From Timema cristinae (Eukaryota > Arthropoda > Insecta > Phasmatodea > Timematidae), in NCBI GenBank assembly GCA_039000515.1, contig JBCFYV010011164.1, positions 50,250,905 through 50,314,904 on the forward strand: DNA of 64,000 bases. Direction: 5' to 3'. The notes beneath the pieces were generated by a model, which ran no database searches, was not told the origin of the DNA, and saw only the letters and a list, made by a program, of their open reading frames with translations. Made by a program: the position numbers and the translations under genes. Shown here piece after piece: positions 1 to 12,205 of this stretch. Each line of letters starts with the position of its first letter. The stretch's first letter is position 1.

Positions 1-67
1 AGAACTTAATGTAATAAATAAACACCCTCCAATTTGGGGCATTAATTAGGTCACAGGGTTTAACAAA
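1..67 (+). repeat. 3' end of a dispersed repeat (possible LTR end)
   Basis: This edge sequence closely resembles 22904-22972, including the shared stretch gcattaatta, then ggtcacag and gtttaacaaa. It looks like the 3' end of another copy of the repeat described at 22296-22968. The assembly gap follows directly, so the copy cannot be followed further. Confidence 0.55.
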
Positions 68-167
68 NNNNNNNNNNNNNNNNNNNNNNNNNNNNNNNNN
101 NNNNNNNNNNNNNNNNNNNNNNNNNNNNNNNNNNNNNNNNNNNNNNNNNNNNNNNNNNNNNNNNNNN
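68..167. other. Assembly gap (100 N)
   Basis: Exactly 100 N characters, a conventional length for a gap of unknown size. True distances across it cannot be inferred. Confidence 0.99.
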
Positions 168-423
168 GTCCTCGGAGTTAACACATTTTCTATGCATTAT
201 CCGAAAGTGTAATTATAAGTTGTCTGAATGCACTGGAATTTTTATTAAAATCATTTAAATGAATCATTTTAAATAACCAAAATTTAATTATTTTAGTAAC
301 TTTGTTACAATATTTCGATAAGTGACCAAAAATTACTATTTTATCGGTTTATATAATTCTGTTTCATTCTTGAGGAGGGTTTGTTTTGAGTTTTAATTTT
401 ATATTAATAAATGTGGAGTGTAA

Positions 424-778
424 GGCTGGTATTACACTATCACAATTTTCTTTGATCAAAAAAAATATTACATTTATTCCTTTGATCAAACACATTTCTT
501 TCAGAGTTGCTACACTATATTTTATTTTAAAAAATTAACTCCAATAGTTTAATTTCCGGTGCGACGACTATGAGTGTTATTGTGATAATCTCATTGCTGC
601 CTAGAACGAAAAGAAAACCCATTAACAGATTGTGGGTTCGACCTTGGGTTGGGAGACGAAATTCAAGAGGGATTAACAGCTGATCTTTGAGGAGTCGTCA
701 AAGTTTCATCACATTTTCTTTGTTCACAGATCTTTGATCAAAGGAAAATGTCAGAAATGTGATAGTGTAATACTGGCC
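424..778. mobile_element. MITE with TAA target duplication (PIF/Harbinger-like)
   Basis: Terminal inverted repeats are visible: left GGCTGGTATTACACTATCAC and, reading inward from the right end, GGCCAGTATTACACTATCAC. TAA flanks both sides (421-423 and 779-781), the three-base target preference of PIF/Harbinger elements. There is no transposase reading frame, so it is non-autonomous. It appears to sit inside a LINE fragment. Confidence 0.75.
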
Positions 779-781
779 TAA

Positions 782-1020
782 GGAAGTGTTGTATAGAGCA
801 TATGTCATACCCATAGTTATGTATGCAGTGGAAACTTGGGACTTTAGATGAAAGAGAAGCAAGGATAGTGGAGACCATGAGAAAGTTTTTGAGGAGCATG
901 CTATTTGTCACTAGAAGAAAGAGGATTGGGAATGAAGATGTATGGTCAAGAGTTAGGGTACACGAGATAATTGAAGAAGCAAGGATGAGATAGTATGGGA
1001 CACATAATTACAAGACCTGA
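782..1020 (+). mobile_element. LINE 3' fragment
   Basis: This stretch aligns by eye with 48553-48800, the C-terminal coding part of the non-LTR retrotransposon described at 46383-49075. Shared landmarks include tatagagcata, cagtggaaacttggg and aggattgggaatgaagatgt. It is full of stop codons and is a dead fragment. Confidence 0.7.
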
Positions 1021-1487
1021 AAATCTTTGTTCACAAAGGTAGGTTATATTGTCAGTAGAGGAAAAAGAGCCTTTCCAGCCTTACAAGCCGGAAAGTGTTT
1101 ATCCTTTAGCCGAGTCCAAAATTCTGACAACCGGAGGCTTTTAAAATGTTGTTTCAACACCCTTGTTAATGCCAGTATTGCACTAATTAACTATAAGGAT
1201 CCAAGTTGATAAAGTGTCTAATTGTAATAAGTCATAATATTTGGAAAAAAAATCATACCTTCCCATGAATCTTAGGAACATATCCTTTCCCTTGGTTTCA
1301 ATTTTTAACAACATGATTTTTCGCTACCCATCCTTTTTATAAAAGATTCACAATCCACTTCTGAGAGGTGCCCTTTTTTAACTTCATCCATCTATATACT
1401 CTATCAAAATATATTATTAACTATTAACAAGCAATAGAAGAATGTACACCTTGCCCTGCTTCATCAACACTTATTAACTTCTTTGCT

Positions 1488-1770
1488 AGGTGACCTGGTG
1501 GTCTAGGGGTAAGGTGTCAGACTTCTGTACTGGCGGCCGGGGTTCGATCCTCGGTCCCGGCACAGATTTATCTGATTACCAAACCCTTCCTTCACCTCTG
1601 ACAAGATATCTTGTGAATGTGGGAAATGCCAGGCCTCCACTGTGGTTCGGATTCCACGTTAAACTGTAGGTCCTTCATTTCATCTCACAATAACCCTACC
1701 TTTACACATTACTGACAGCATAAGTGCGTATAACCCGAACGGGTAGTAAGACGCGGTGCTAATAATAATA
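1488..1770 (+). mobile_element. SINE-A, full-length tRNA-derived copy
   Basis: The head has polymerase III promoter-like boxes: A box tggtctaggggtaaggtg and B box ggttcgatcctc. A tRNA-unrelated body follows and ends in gggtagtaagacgcggtgct plus a (taa)n tail. It is flanked by the 12-bp duplication aacttctttgct at 1476-1487 and 1771-1782, as expected for target-primed insertion. Confidence 0.9.
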
Positions 1771-1782
1771 AACTTCTTTGCT

Positions 1783-3939
1783 TCCTCTGTTTGGGACACC
1801 CAAGCTGACCGAGTTCATTGAGCTATTCAAAAGCTTATTTTGTTTAGTTTGGGATGCAGTGCTCATTGATAAAAGAGGTTAGTAGATCACTTGCCCCAAG
1901 GTCAGGCACCAGTATGTATTGATAGTCAAGGATGAAAGAACAGCTATGAAATATAATGAGCTAAAAGAGAGTGAATGCTAGAGTTGCAGAAAATGAGTGA
2001 GAATTGAGAAAAGTGTAATTTGTTCTTCCTCCACAGTCCAGCCTAGTAAACATTTAATCCCACCATGAGTGAAGATAGCAAAATAGTCGTTTCTTACAAT
2101 ATCAATCTGATACCAATATCAGTAGAAATTTCAGGGAAAAAGTATCGAGTATAAAAATACTAGTATTGGAATGAAAATATCGATTTTTAAGTATGTGTTT
2201 AGAAACTATTTGGAATGATCCTCAGCCAGATATTTTTGAAAATTGGATGTGTTTAGAATTGGATCTGTCACTTGGGAATATTTTATTTATATAAATAGTT
2301 TTACACTTAATTTAAAAGAAGCAAACCTCACACAACCCTGGTTAAGAGGAGCTACATCCAATGCAAGTAACATTTTCTTTTAAAAAAAAAAACAAAAAAA
2401 AACTGGATAGCTAGAATAGAGAGCAGCATGAGCATACCAAGTCAGAGTTTTGAATCACTACATAGGTGGCATTTAAGCATTGGGGCTCTACTCTTAAAAC
2501 ATTTTGGAAACTATTTCAATCTATTACAATTTTTTTTTAGGTGTGATAATAATAATCATTGTCTTAAACATTTTGTGTGTACTATTTTAAATATAATATA
2601 GGATTTTAGAAAAATATTTACTTGATAAATAGAAAATAGTATTTTATTTAGTTTAAATGTTTTAAATCTACTTTTTATCAATGTTTTGCATCCCCCACCC
2701 CATTTGAACCATTCTAAATGTTTGAGAATGATTTGTGTTGTATCCACCCTGTGAATTTGATAACTTTCTGACTAATACATTATTCTAAAATCCTTTAAAC
2801 CCCCCTTTTCTTGTAACCTTTCAGAGCATGTGTTTATAGACAGTCAGTGCAACGCCACGCTACTTTTGTTATCCTCGGCAACCACCAAATAAGTTTCTGT
2901 GCAATAGCTGATCAAATGTTTAGAGTATTGATTCTGTATAAACTACTAATTGCTAGATAAGCAATTTATATATTTCATGTGCTTTGCTCTGGTTGGGTTT
3001 TTTTGGCTTAAATAACTACAAGTGCACTACTTTCATAATTTATTCGTCTAATATATTTAACAAACCAAGATTAGTCTGGACATATTAACTGACCAAAATT
3101 TGAACAAATAAAAAATACTCAATCAAAATCACACTTTACTTTTCAAGATAAATATTGTTCATATAACCAAAATTTAATTTTTGGTCATTTCATCTTCACA
3201 CAATCATTATTTTGTAAGCCTGTTCAAATTTATAATTTTCAATTTTGAATCAAATCCACCTTTTGGATAACTGAATAGCTTATCATAGGTTTACTATAAC
3301 AATGGTTCAAATTGAATCTCTGTTGATTATTTTACTAAGTAAAGTTTTCTAATCCAATCCAAAAATATATTTCAAAATAATGATAATTATTTTAGACACA
3401 CTTTGAATTTAGGTGATTAAAAAAAAGATAATAACATGTATCTCAAAGTGAAACATCAAATAAAGAATACACCTTTTTTTTTCAATCATAGTGCAAAGGT
3501 TGATTAATATTTACAAAAAGTTGAGCCTCGATTTTTGTTTCAAGAAAATAAATTCTTTAACAAACAACTGTCATCCATATGATTTCCTTTACGACCCGAA
3601 ACTCAAGCTCATTTCTCTATTCACTTTAATATGCAACTGGTTTCAGCACTGATCATAATGATTTGTTAAGCAAGCATTATAATTGGTATAGATTCAAATT
3701 TTGAACTTAACGCATCAGATCCAAATTTAGAATCTATTTAGATTCAAAACAGGCTTAATGTTATGCATAAAATAACTCCTTAATTAAAAAAAATTAGACT
3801 GCCATAAATAAAATTGTAGTTTTATTAATTTGTTTGAAATAGGTGTTTTTGAATCGTTAGGGCGCGTGGCGTTGGCACAGTGTGTCTTTCCCCTGGCTTA
3901 TGCTCACGTGTAACGCTTTGTTTTTGTTTTTGTCCACAG
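1783..3939. other. AT-rich non-coding stretch
   Basis: Probably intron of the AUTS2-family gene, upstream of the microexon. I see no reading frame, tRNA-like head or inverted repeat I could support; low-complexity A and T runs are common. Confidence 0.5.
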
Positions 3940-3972
3940 CAATTGGCTGACCCTGCCAAACCTAAACCAGTG
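3940..3972 (+). CDS. AUTS2-family gene, 33-nt microexon
   Basis: The exon encodes QLADPAKPKPV and lies between a pyrimidine-rich acceptor (tttttgtccacag) and a GTAGGT donor. It is 33 nt and phase 0 at both ends, so it joins in frame to the exon at 10324. Vertebrate AUTS2 has a comparable L-x-DP block just before its W-C-AMHV block, which supports the assignment. Support outside homology is limited because the exon is tiny. Confidence 0.65.
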
Positions 3973-4694
3973 GTAGGTGTCTTGCATGCATTGCTTGCTT
4001 TTACCTTTAACATATTCTATATTCAGGTCAAGGGTCGTATTACAGTGTTTGCAGTGATGCAACCTTGTACACCCAAACAACTGACATATTTTAGTTCAGG
4101 GATACAACCTTACAAAGCAATAATTTGACAATATTTAACTTACTTCAGACAACCAACCCACTTTTAAGCTTACTATAGAGTCCAAGTAAAATTCAAATTT
4201 TAAAACTATGTTTGAAAAAAAAAAAGTATCGTTAGCAAAATTATGGGGGGGTAAAAAACCACTTTCTATATTGCTATGGATTATAGTCAATATTAACTAA
4301 TGTTTACAAATCTGAAACTAAATGTTAAAAAGATGATTAAATTTGTACAGAATTTTGAAAATAGTTTGTTGTAAATAATAGACTAGAGATTTGTGGTAAA
4401 TAAAACGATTGGATATAATTAAATAAAAGTTGGATTTTGGTAAAAAAAAAAAGTTATATCACTATTTGTGGTAAATAAAGTTATTGTATCTCACTAGATA
4501 AACTTGTATTTTGATATAAAAGGTCTAGACAATATTTATCTGGGAGTAGGGGGGTTGACAATTATAATGAATCACGAATGGGAATATTAAAACTAAAAGA
4601 TTTTATGTGTTTAACTAATCCTGGCCTACTTTTAACACAAGTATTTAAATAGCACAAATTATCAAAAAAATAGCCTTATTTATATATATATATA
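3973..4694. other. Intron, nothing recognised
   Basis: AT-rich sequence with no supported gene or element before the MITE at 4695. Confidence 0.5.
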
Positions 4695-5410
4695 GGGGTG
4701 GCCGGGCACTCGAAATTTTGGGCAATATATTGGGCATCTAAAGATCCCAGAATGTCGGGCGAGTATTTTGATCAGGCATCTCAAGAACTTGGTAAGTATA
4801 TAATAACATGTTAGCACAAACCTCTAATTCAAACATTGAACAAAAATAGTGTTTAGCTGATATTCATATATTAAACAAAGGTAAGTATTATTTTTTATTA
4901 ATTCGTAAATTATTATGTTTGCTTTCAACAAAACTATGATAACGTTTCTCACAGGTTACAAGTTTACAACATAGCGAAATCAAGATTTTTATGATTTAAT
5001 TTTCTCTGTCAATGCCAACAACATAACAAATTCAACATTTCCATATTGAGATTTTTAGGCCCTATGCTTGCGAAAACTTAATTCAAATTAGTTTTTTTTT
5101 TTTACATTTCTTGAATTTATTATTATTAGCCAGATTTGTTAGGATATGAATAGAAAAGTATGTATCAAATTAACAGTAAATAGAAAACGGCCATTTTGCA
5201 TTTTGTGACTGTTTTAACATGTAATTTGAAATTTATTGGTATGTGACAAAGTTGTTTCTATCTTCTTATTTTAAATGAAAATATACTGTTAAGCTTATAA
5301 TTTGAAATGTTATATGGGCTTGTGACTAAGTTATTTGCAAAATGAAATGCCCGCCCAAATTTGCCCATACTCGAGCCCACCCGATACAAATATTTTTGCC
5401 CAACCACCCC
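4695..5410. mobile_element. MITE with GGGGTGG ends
   Basis: The left end reads GGGGTGGCCGGGCA. The right end, read inward, gives GGGGTGGTTGGGCA. TA abuts both ends (4693-4694 and 5411-5412), although the left flank is a TA microsatellite, which weakens this as a target duplication. No coding capacity is seen. The superfamily is unresolved. Confidence 0.6.
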
Positions 5411-5412
5411 TA

Positions 5413-6174
5413 TTTTTATAATGAAGTTCTATTTATTACAAACTAGTTAACATATTCTTAAATTAAACGTCTGAAACACAATATAGTTGTATAGCCCCTG
5501 TATATGCATACACAGTAGACAACAACCTCATTTGTACCAAACAATTTTTACCTGGCACAAAAGCTTAAATACATTTTTACTATCACACATACACGCCAAT
5601 AACCAAAGTAGAAGAAAAGCATTATTTCCAAATTTATAAACCAGTTCACCTGGCCATTACACAATCTACATATCAATATTTTTTTAACTTAATAAAATAT
5701 TTAAAAGCCATCTTTTGAATATTCCGAGTTCTATTTCAAAAGTACTTAAGACTTTGGCATTTTTAATTTTCATTACCTATTATTATGTTAAATAATTCCA
5801 TATAACAACACTTAAGCACCACACTTGAAAAAACATCACTTGATAGTGACACAAAGCTCTGGCTACAGACTCTGTATCCGTAAGGTGCTTAGTACTCCAT
5901 AAGAAATTAACTTTACACTGACAGATTGTACTGTCTACGGAATCCTTATCCTTAATTCTTTAGTTCTTGTCACTCCTTATAAGTTGATTAACTTTAACTT
6001 TCTAATGACTAGTTGATACAGACAGTTAAGGACTACCAATCACAGCAAAGTAAAACGTGTGTGCGCATCGAAATGAAAGCACCAATGGCATTATTATAGA
6101 AATTACACAAACTAGTTCATGTTTAAAATATATTATTTGTCACTGCACTTAACCTACCATAAAACTCAACATTT
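5413..6174. other. Intron, nothing recognised
   Basis: AT-rich sequence with no element I can name. Confidence 0.4.
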
Positions 6175-6229
6175 CAATAACTCGACACCATCTAAGTTCA
6201 TATTAGGTTGAGTTTTCAAGACTCTACTG
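6175..6229 (-). mobile_element. pogo/Tigger-like MITE end fragment
   Basis: This matches the reverse complement of the left end of the element at 31278-31642 (aactcgacaccatctaag against its ctcgacctaatg...agatggtgttgagtt region) and ends in GACTCTACTG followed by TA. Only one end is present, so it is a fragment. Confidence 0.6.
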
Positions 6230-6231
6230 TA

Positions 6232-7815
6232 ATTTTAATATGGTTAATAAAAGTTCATAAAAACACGTCTTGCAAAATTTTGTTGTTTCTAATAATAACA
6301 AAAAATACACAGAATATGACTAAAAACTTATTTTTTTATCTTATAGCTTTTAATGTGCACTTTGACTTTAACTAGTATACCAACATATGAAACACTCAAT
6401 AGCACCATAAAGTTTGAAGTAATCACATTAGGACATAAATTTTAACACAAATTTTACTGTTTTAATGCTAATAACACCTATTTAAGTTGTTTTTTTCTAA
6501 ATAAACACTACTTTTCTTTAATTGGACAAATATCACATGATGCAATATAATTTTCCATTTGGTACCACTGGCGATAGCACTATGCCAAGGGCAGCTGTTT
6601 GTACGGATAGTATCAGTTTTTGCTGATTTTAAAGGTATTAGATGGATCAGAGGATATATGAGTGTTTTCACAGATTTCTGCTGCTATTTTTTTTACATTA
6701 AAATCACAATTTCTACTTACACATTACAATACTTAAATTTCGATTTTGTTTGATAGATTCTTTGTTTTCAGCCTTTGAAAGATTTTACGCTAGTTCCAAG
6801 CAAGATATATTGATAGATATGGCCCTTGCAACAGGCTCATGTTTGGCAAAATTATATCTTTATTTCTATTTCCATCTCTTTATTTGATAGTATTTTAGTC
6901 TTCTATGACGACTTGTCTTGGTGTTACTATTGTTTGGTCTTAACATACAATTTTGATGCTTTTGTCTGTATTTATATTTGTTTTTTTCTATGAATGTGTT
7001 AATAAATAGTTAAATACACAATATGAATGAAAATTGTAGACAGTTTTATCCCAGTTTTTTAATTACTTTTGTCCTAATTTTTTTATGAATATTAATCCGA
7101 CTCGTATTTGCGTAAAATAATACCACTTTTTGTGTATATCATCAATTTTTGAGAAAAATAACACCACTTTTCTCCTATAAATAACCTCACCCTTGGCATT
7201 TGTCTACTTATTACTACTAAACTGGACAATCCCCAAGCCTGCTACTACTAGTGAACGCAGCTAAAACTCTTATTGAGGTGCAATAAATGATCCAAAAAAT
7301 CTGTTTTAAGTACTTGAAAATGGCAAATAATTCAAAACTAGAAAATTTTAAAATTTATTATTCAAAGTTTAAATATAAATAATTTTAAAGCTAAAATTCA
7401 AAAATAGTTAGATTTTTTAATATTTGCACGACCCTACTTAAAATTTAAACTTTAAATAAAATTAACCTAATTTTCTCCTTTTAATTAATGACCTGACAAT
7501 TAAAATCTTGCTTTTAAAAACAAATTTATTTATATATATATATAAAAATAATGATCAATAAAGCCATATGATTTAAATTAAAGTTTATTTTATTCTAGAC
7601 TGTCAATATTATAAAATCATTTCCTTTTTCTTTATAATATTCTCTGCCCATTCTACCTCTTTTTATTGCTTGTGCATGCATCCTTGATGAATATTTTTGA
7701 ATTACTAATTGGATGGAAGCTTGGTTGGTCCCTAGACAGGACCAATAGACTAAGACTAACTTTGGCTCTTTTAAATTTCGAGCATCGGGAAAAATGTTTG
7801 AATTTTGTGGTCACT
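6232..7815. other. Intron, nothing recognised
   Basis: AT-rich sequence with short TA microsatellites. No gene or mobile-element ends identified. Confidence 0.4.
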
Positions 7816-7817
7816 TA

Positions 7818-8351
7818 TGCCGGGATCACGATCAGCTTAACGTAATTTAACGTAAAGGATCTCCTCATGTGTTTAAATGGAAGTGATCAGGATGCAATTA
7901 ACTTAACGTTGACTTGCAGTTAACTTAACGCGAGATGTCCTGGGAGGTATTTTACTTTAAGTGGACGTTACTTGAAGGGTATCACTTGATCTAGCCAGCC
8001 AATCATGTGAGTTACGTCAACAGGGCTATTTACTATTTAGTAATTCATTTGTTGGTTTTAAGGTCTACTCTTTAGCTTAAGTTCTAGTGATCAGACATTG
8101 AAACAAAGTAATTAAACTAAAATAGGAAAGCTAAATTTATCAAAAAAGCTTAATAGATATTTATTATATCGATTGAAAACTGTAAACATTCACAGATCAT
8201 CACTTTACAAATAGAACAAATCACAAATCATACTCGAGAATGCAGATGTTTGGTTTGAGTTGTTAAGTTAAGTGAATCATGATCACACATCTCTTTTCTT
8301 AAGTTAAGTTAACTAAGTGAAGGTTACATTAAGTTGATCGTGATGCCGGCA
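7818..8351. mobile_element. MITE with TGCCGG ends and TA target
   Basis: Left end TGCCGGGATCACGATCAGCT matches the right end read inward, TGCCGGCATCACGATCAACT. TA flanks both sides. The interior repeats short TTAACGT and TTAAGTTAA motifs near the ends, a common subterminal pattern in MITEs. No transposase is present; the TA target suggests a Tc1/mariner-type partner. Confidence 0.75.
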
Positions 8352-9109
8352 TAACAGGGGATTAAGAATATTTTTTCCCCAACAAATGCCCATCTTGAAG
8401 TAGTTTATGTGTTTTAAAACATAATTGAGGCTGCACTCTGATGAATTTGGTAAGATTCCATTAATTTACTAGCTTAGGCATTGGGAGAAATACTTGCTCA
8501 GGTACTAACATTTGGTGACATGTTCAACACACCTTTTACAAAACATTTTAATTTGGAATCGTTTGTTCAAAGTCTCACAATCAGGAGAACAAATATTTAT
8601 TAAATCGGGAAAATCCTTTTATTTTTCAGGAAAACAGAGATTATGCTTTAATTTTACTATGGAGTTTAGTGGCCATCCTGTATAAGAACCTTACAATTGA
8701 AAAACTGTTGACAAGGATAGGAATAACTAGTGTTCTTGATGACTTGGACTAAGGAGTCCTGGTTTGCTTCCCCCCCTTTGGGTAGAGTCTTGTTAATTCC
8801 CTTCACGATTCTCATCCTTATCCCAAGACTTGGATATTCTAAATAGTCAAAAACCTTTATTGTTTATTGGTATTGGAGCTTACTTATATATGAATAATTA
8901 AAATTAATAATCACCTAATAATTTAGAAAAGTATGAAAACAACTTAGAAACACTGTGGATTAAGGTCGGAAGAGCAGTTTTTACAAATATCAAAGCATGT
9001 TTTGGTCAAAAGATATGAAATAATTTTCCAGTAGAAACTTATGTTAATTTTCTTCACATCTGTTCTAGAGTATGTCATGGGTGTCCTTGAGCTTAATTAC
9101 AACTTTTTC

Positions 9110-9243
9110 TCAAAATATAAAATGTTTGTGATCTAATGCTGCTATGCTCGTGACAAATATTCAACAAATGTTGATATCACACTGGAAGAAAATTAAATTT
9201 TATGTTTCTACTGACTTATTTTGTCCAAAAAATGTTTTTCTAT
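9110..9243 (-). repeat. Dispersed repeat shared with 45455-45650
   Basis: Shared by eye: a block around gctcgtgacaaatattcaacaa, present inverted as ttgttgaatatttgtcatgagc near 45453, and a separate block gaagaaaattaaattytatgttt. The family could not be identified. Confidence 0.45.
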
Positions 9244-9257
9244 TAATACTGCCTTAA

Positions 9258-9533
9258 GGTGACCTGGTGGTCTAGGGGGTAAGGTGTCAGACTTCTGTGC
9301 TTAGAATCCGGGGTGCAATCCTCGGTCCAGGCACACATTTATCTGATTACCAAACCCTTCCTCCACCTCTGACAAGACATCTTGTGAATGTGTGGAATGC
9401 CAGGCCTCAACCGTGGTTTGGATTCCACGTTAAACTGTGGGTCCTTCATTTCATCTCACAATCACCCTACCATTACACATTAACGTAAGTGCGTATAACC
9501 CGAACGGGTAGTAAGACGCGGTGATAATAATAA
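9258..9533 (+). mobile_element. SINE-A, full-length tRNA-derived copy
   Basis: A second full-length copy of the family at 1488-1770, with the same head, body and tail (cgggtagtaagacgcggtga then taa repeats). It is flanked by the 14-bp duplication taatactgccttaa at 9244-9257 and 9534-9547. The B box is mutated (ggtgcaatcctc against ggttcgatcctc). Confidence 0.9.
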
Positions 9534-9547
9534 TAATACTGCCTTAA

Positions 9548-10323
9548 ACTAGTGTTCCTTACACACTCACATTAATGTAATGTGTTAGCCATATAGGGAT
9601 ATTAAGAAATACAAACACACAATATGAAAAATAAAAATATTCTCCAACTTAAAAATCATGTCTAACTGTGAATGGGATCAGAAGATGGAAGTGTGAAGAG
9701 TGCATAAAAGAATTAAAGTAGGAGAGTATTCGTTTTCTCTTGAGAGCTAACCTAACTATCCTTCCCTATTACTTGCATTACATATGAATAAAGTATAAAG
9801 ATGGACAGTTTAGTCCTCAGACTCATGGTGACCAAGTTTCTACGATGCTTTGAAATTTTGAATCCTAAGGATCCAACTAATATTCGTAATAGGTTCAAAA
9901 TTCCAAATCTTGAAAGATTTGATGGAATTTAATTTGAAACTTAGACCTATAAGTCACATTTTAAGATTGAAATAAGGTTTTTCTTGAAATTTCTAGGTAT
10001 GTCATGTGGCTATATTTAAATTTAATTTGAAAGAACTCTAATCACATCATTTTACATGACCATAAAGCTTTCAAATTTTGTTATATAAATAATCTGTTCA
10101 CATTTTGGACATAATATTTATGGTCTTACATATTTTGTTATTCAACTTGAGTCACAATATCATAAAATTTCAATTTTGAATTGTTTTGAGTTGTATGAAA
10201 TGATTCAAATTTTATTCAGAATTGAACATCTTGGATCCACACATGCTTAATTGTGAGCCTGTAAAAGAGTGTTTTGGGGTCCTACCTGAATTATTCATTG
10301 TATAAGGACATGGTGTTTTGCAG
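9548..10323. other. Intron, nothing recognised
   Basis: AT-rich sequence leading to the acceptor ggtgttttgcag at 10312-10323. Confidence 0.5.
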
Positions 10324-10591
10324 AAAACGGGTCGCTGGAATGCGATGCATGTGCGCATCGCCTGGGAGATCTACCACCACCAACAGAAGCAGCAGGCCGA
10401 AGCCAAAGCAGGGAAGGCGGCATCTGACCTGCTTAGGCCGCCCAACCACCTCTTCCCTGGGGGACTGGGCCCTCCTCCACGAACCCATGACCTGCCTGCC
10501 TTTACATCAGCTCTCACGGTGCACAGGGGACCTCCTTTTGACACGGCGCCGCACCCCAGTAGTTTCCTGAGCCCGTCTGCGGCACATCTTG
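10324..10591 (+). CDS. AUTS2-family gene, core-block exon
   Basis: The exon starts after ttttgcag and ends before GTGGGT (phase 0 in, phase 1 out). It begins KTGRWNAMHVRIAWEIYHHQQ, the most conserved block of AUTS2 and tay bridge, followed by a Pro/His-rich stretch and SSFLSPSAAHLG, which matches the vertebrate SxFLxPAAHL block in order and spacing. GC content and codon use are far above the flanking intron. This is the strongest evidence for the gene's identity. The block's biochemical function is not visible from the sequence. Confidence 0.88.
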
Positions 10592-11841
10592 GTGGGTATT
10601 TGGGTTTGCTGAATCTTGGTTGACAAGCTATTAAAAAAGCTAGGTAAACATTTAATGGTTTCATTGAATGCTCTTGTTCAATTACTCATATTTCTTCATC
10701 ATACAAACAAATCTTTGATACAGTCTCCACCAAAACATCCATTTTTTTAAAGTTAGATAAAAAAAACTTTGATCTAAGAGCTTTAATTTTTTTTTTTTTA
10801 TCAAAACTAGTTCTGATTCAGATTCTTACAAAGTTGTCATGGGCCAAATAATAAAATAATAAAATGACCTCCTCCAAAAACCTTTTTCCCTCCTAAAATA
10901 ATGAAATATATCTGCATTTGTCACAAATACTTAGTTGAGTCTGAGCTCTTTGCAAGGTAAGAATGGATGCTTTTTGAGGATTGTAAAGCTTCAAGTTAGC
11001 AACAAATAGTATTAATCTTGATAAGAAAAGTTAACACTTTTCTATTACAAAGTGTTTAAACCAAATCAACATTGTTTTCAGGACTTGTTGAGATCAGGAT
11101 GGTGAAGAGAAATATAAACGTTTAAAGGCGAAACATGCCGAGGAATAAGCTTCTTCATTTCTGCCTCCTGATGGTTTCTGTGTTTTCCTTTTTAACTCTT
11201 CATTTGTGTCATAAATTGAGTATTTTATCTGTAACTGTTTTTATTGGTGAATTGTCGAAGTCAGAATTTTATTTTAGAAGCGAAGTCGAATTTGATATTT
11301 GTTTTGAAGCAAAGTCGAAGTTTTGAAGCCTCGGATATCTTTAGAACATAATGTTATTGTAATATTTACATGTTCTTCTATATCAATTTATTAAGAAATA
11401 TATAAAAAAGAAAATACAGTTAATATTTACTTAATGCTATTAACCTGATTTTATCAGTTAAACAATTTTTTTTAAAAAGGCTAATACTACTTTTTGAAAC
11501 TGAACTAGTTATGTTGAGGGGGGGGAAAGGGAAATCCTCTAAAATGTTCCAATGCTCCATTTCACTTAAGTAAAAAAAATTGTCAAACTTGAAGAATTCG
11601 ACCCACCCTTTCTTACTTATTATTTAAATCCAACCTGATTTCATTTCCTTTTTTGGGCTTTTATTATACAATTTAAATACCTTCTATCCTGTGTTAAGGG
11701 ACTTTTCACATCAAGAGTGAATGCCATTATTTAATAGGGAACTTTTTATGACACTAAAACAGGGACTCGGATTAAATATTATCAGAATACATTTTATATC
11801 CTGATTAGAGATGATTTCAAAGAATTTGTTAACAAAACTTG
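10592..11841. other. Intron, nothing recognised
   Basis: AT-rich intron sequence. A short reading frame at 11135-11326 has no recognisable motifs and intron-like composition. Confidence 0.4.
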
Positions 11842-11968
11842 CGTCATTTTTAAATATGGACACGGAAATCAAACCCTGGACTTTAGGATTAGTACGCCAT
11901 TGCTCTAACCACTGCTATCCAGGAATCGTCGCGTGCCCGGGGTAATTCCTTACTCATATTTTAAGACA
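11842..11968 (-). mobile_element. SINE-C copy, head-to-head with the next
   Basis: On the minus strand this reads a 5' extension (gcgacgattcctgg), a tRNA-like region with box A tagcagtggttagagc and box B-like gtttgattt, and a gtcattttt tail. The family also occurs at 11969-12075 and 30551-30676. Confidence 0.7.
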
Positions 11969-12075
11969 GAATGACCCTAGGCACAGGACGATTCCCTGAT
12001 AGCTCAGTAGTTAGAGCGTTGGCATACGAAGCCAAAGGTCCCGGGTTTGACTCTGTTGTCCAGGTGTCATTTTTC
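11969..12075 (+). mobile_element. SINE-C copy
   Basis: It reads ggcacaggacgattccctga, then tagctcagtagttagagcg, then a hairpin with stem TTGGC/GCCAA, then cccgggtttgactctgttgt and ccaggtgtcattttt. The 5' tcctgg-like and 3' ccagg ends can pair as a tRNA acceptor stem. It abuts the inverted copy at 11968. Anticodon-loop sequence differs between copies, so I do not assign an amino acid. Confidence 0.75.
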
Positions 12076-12205
12076 AATTTTCAGGATATGATATCTATAT
12101 GTGAGTAAATCCTCACTAAAAATAAATATAATTTCTTTGGCTATTTGATTCTTATTTATTTTTATTTATAAACAATAATATTCCTTTTAAAAATAGAGCC
12201 GATCC

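Noticed and set aside
11985..12075. Functional tRNA gene
   Set aside because: Family copies with 5' extensions and inconsistent anticodon loops indicate SINEs rather than tRNA genes.
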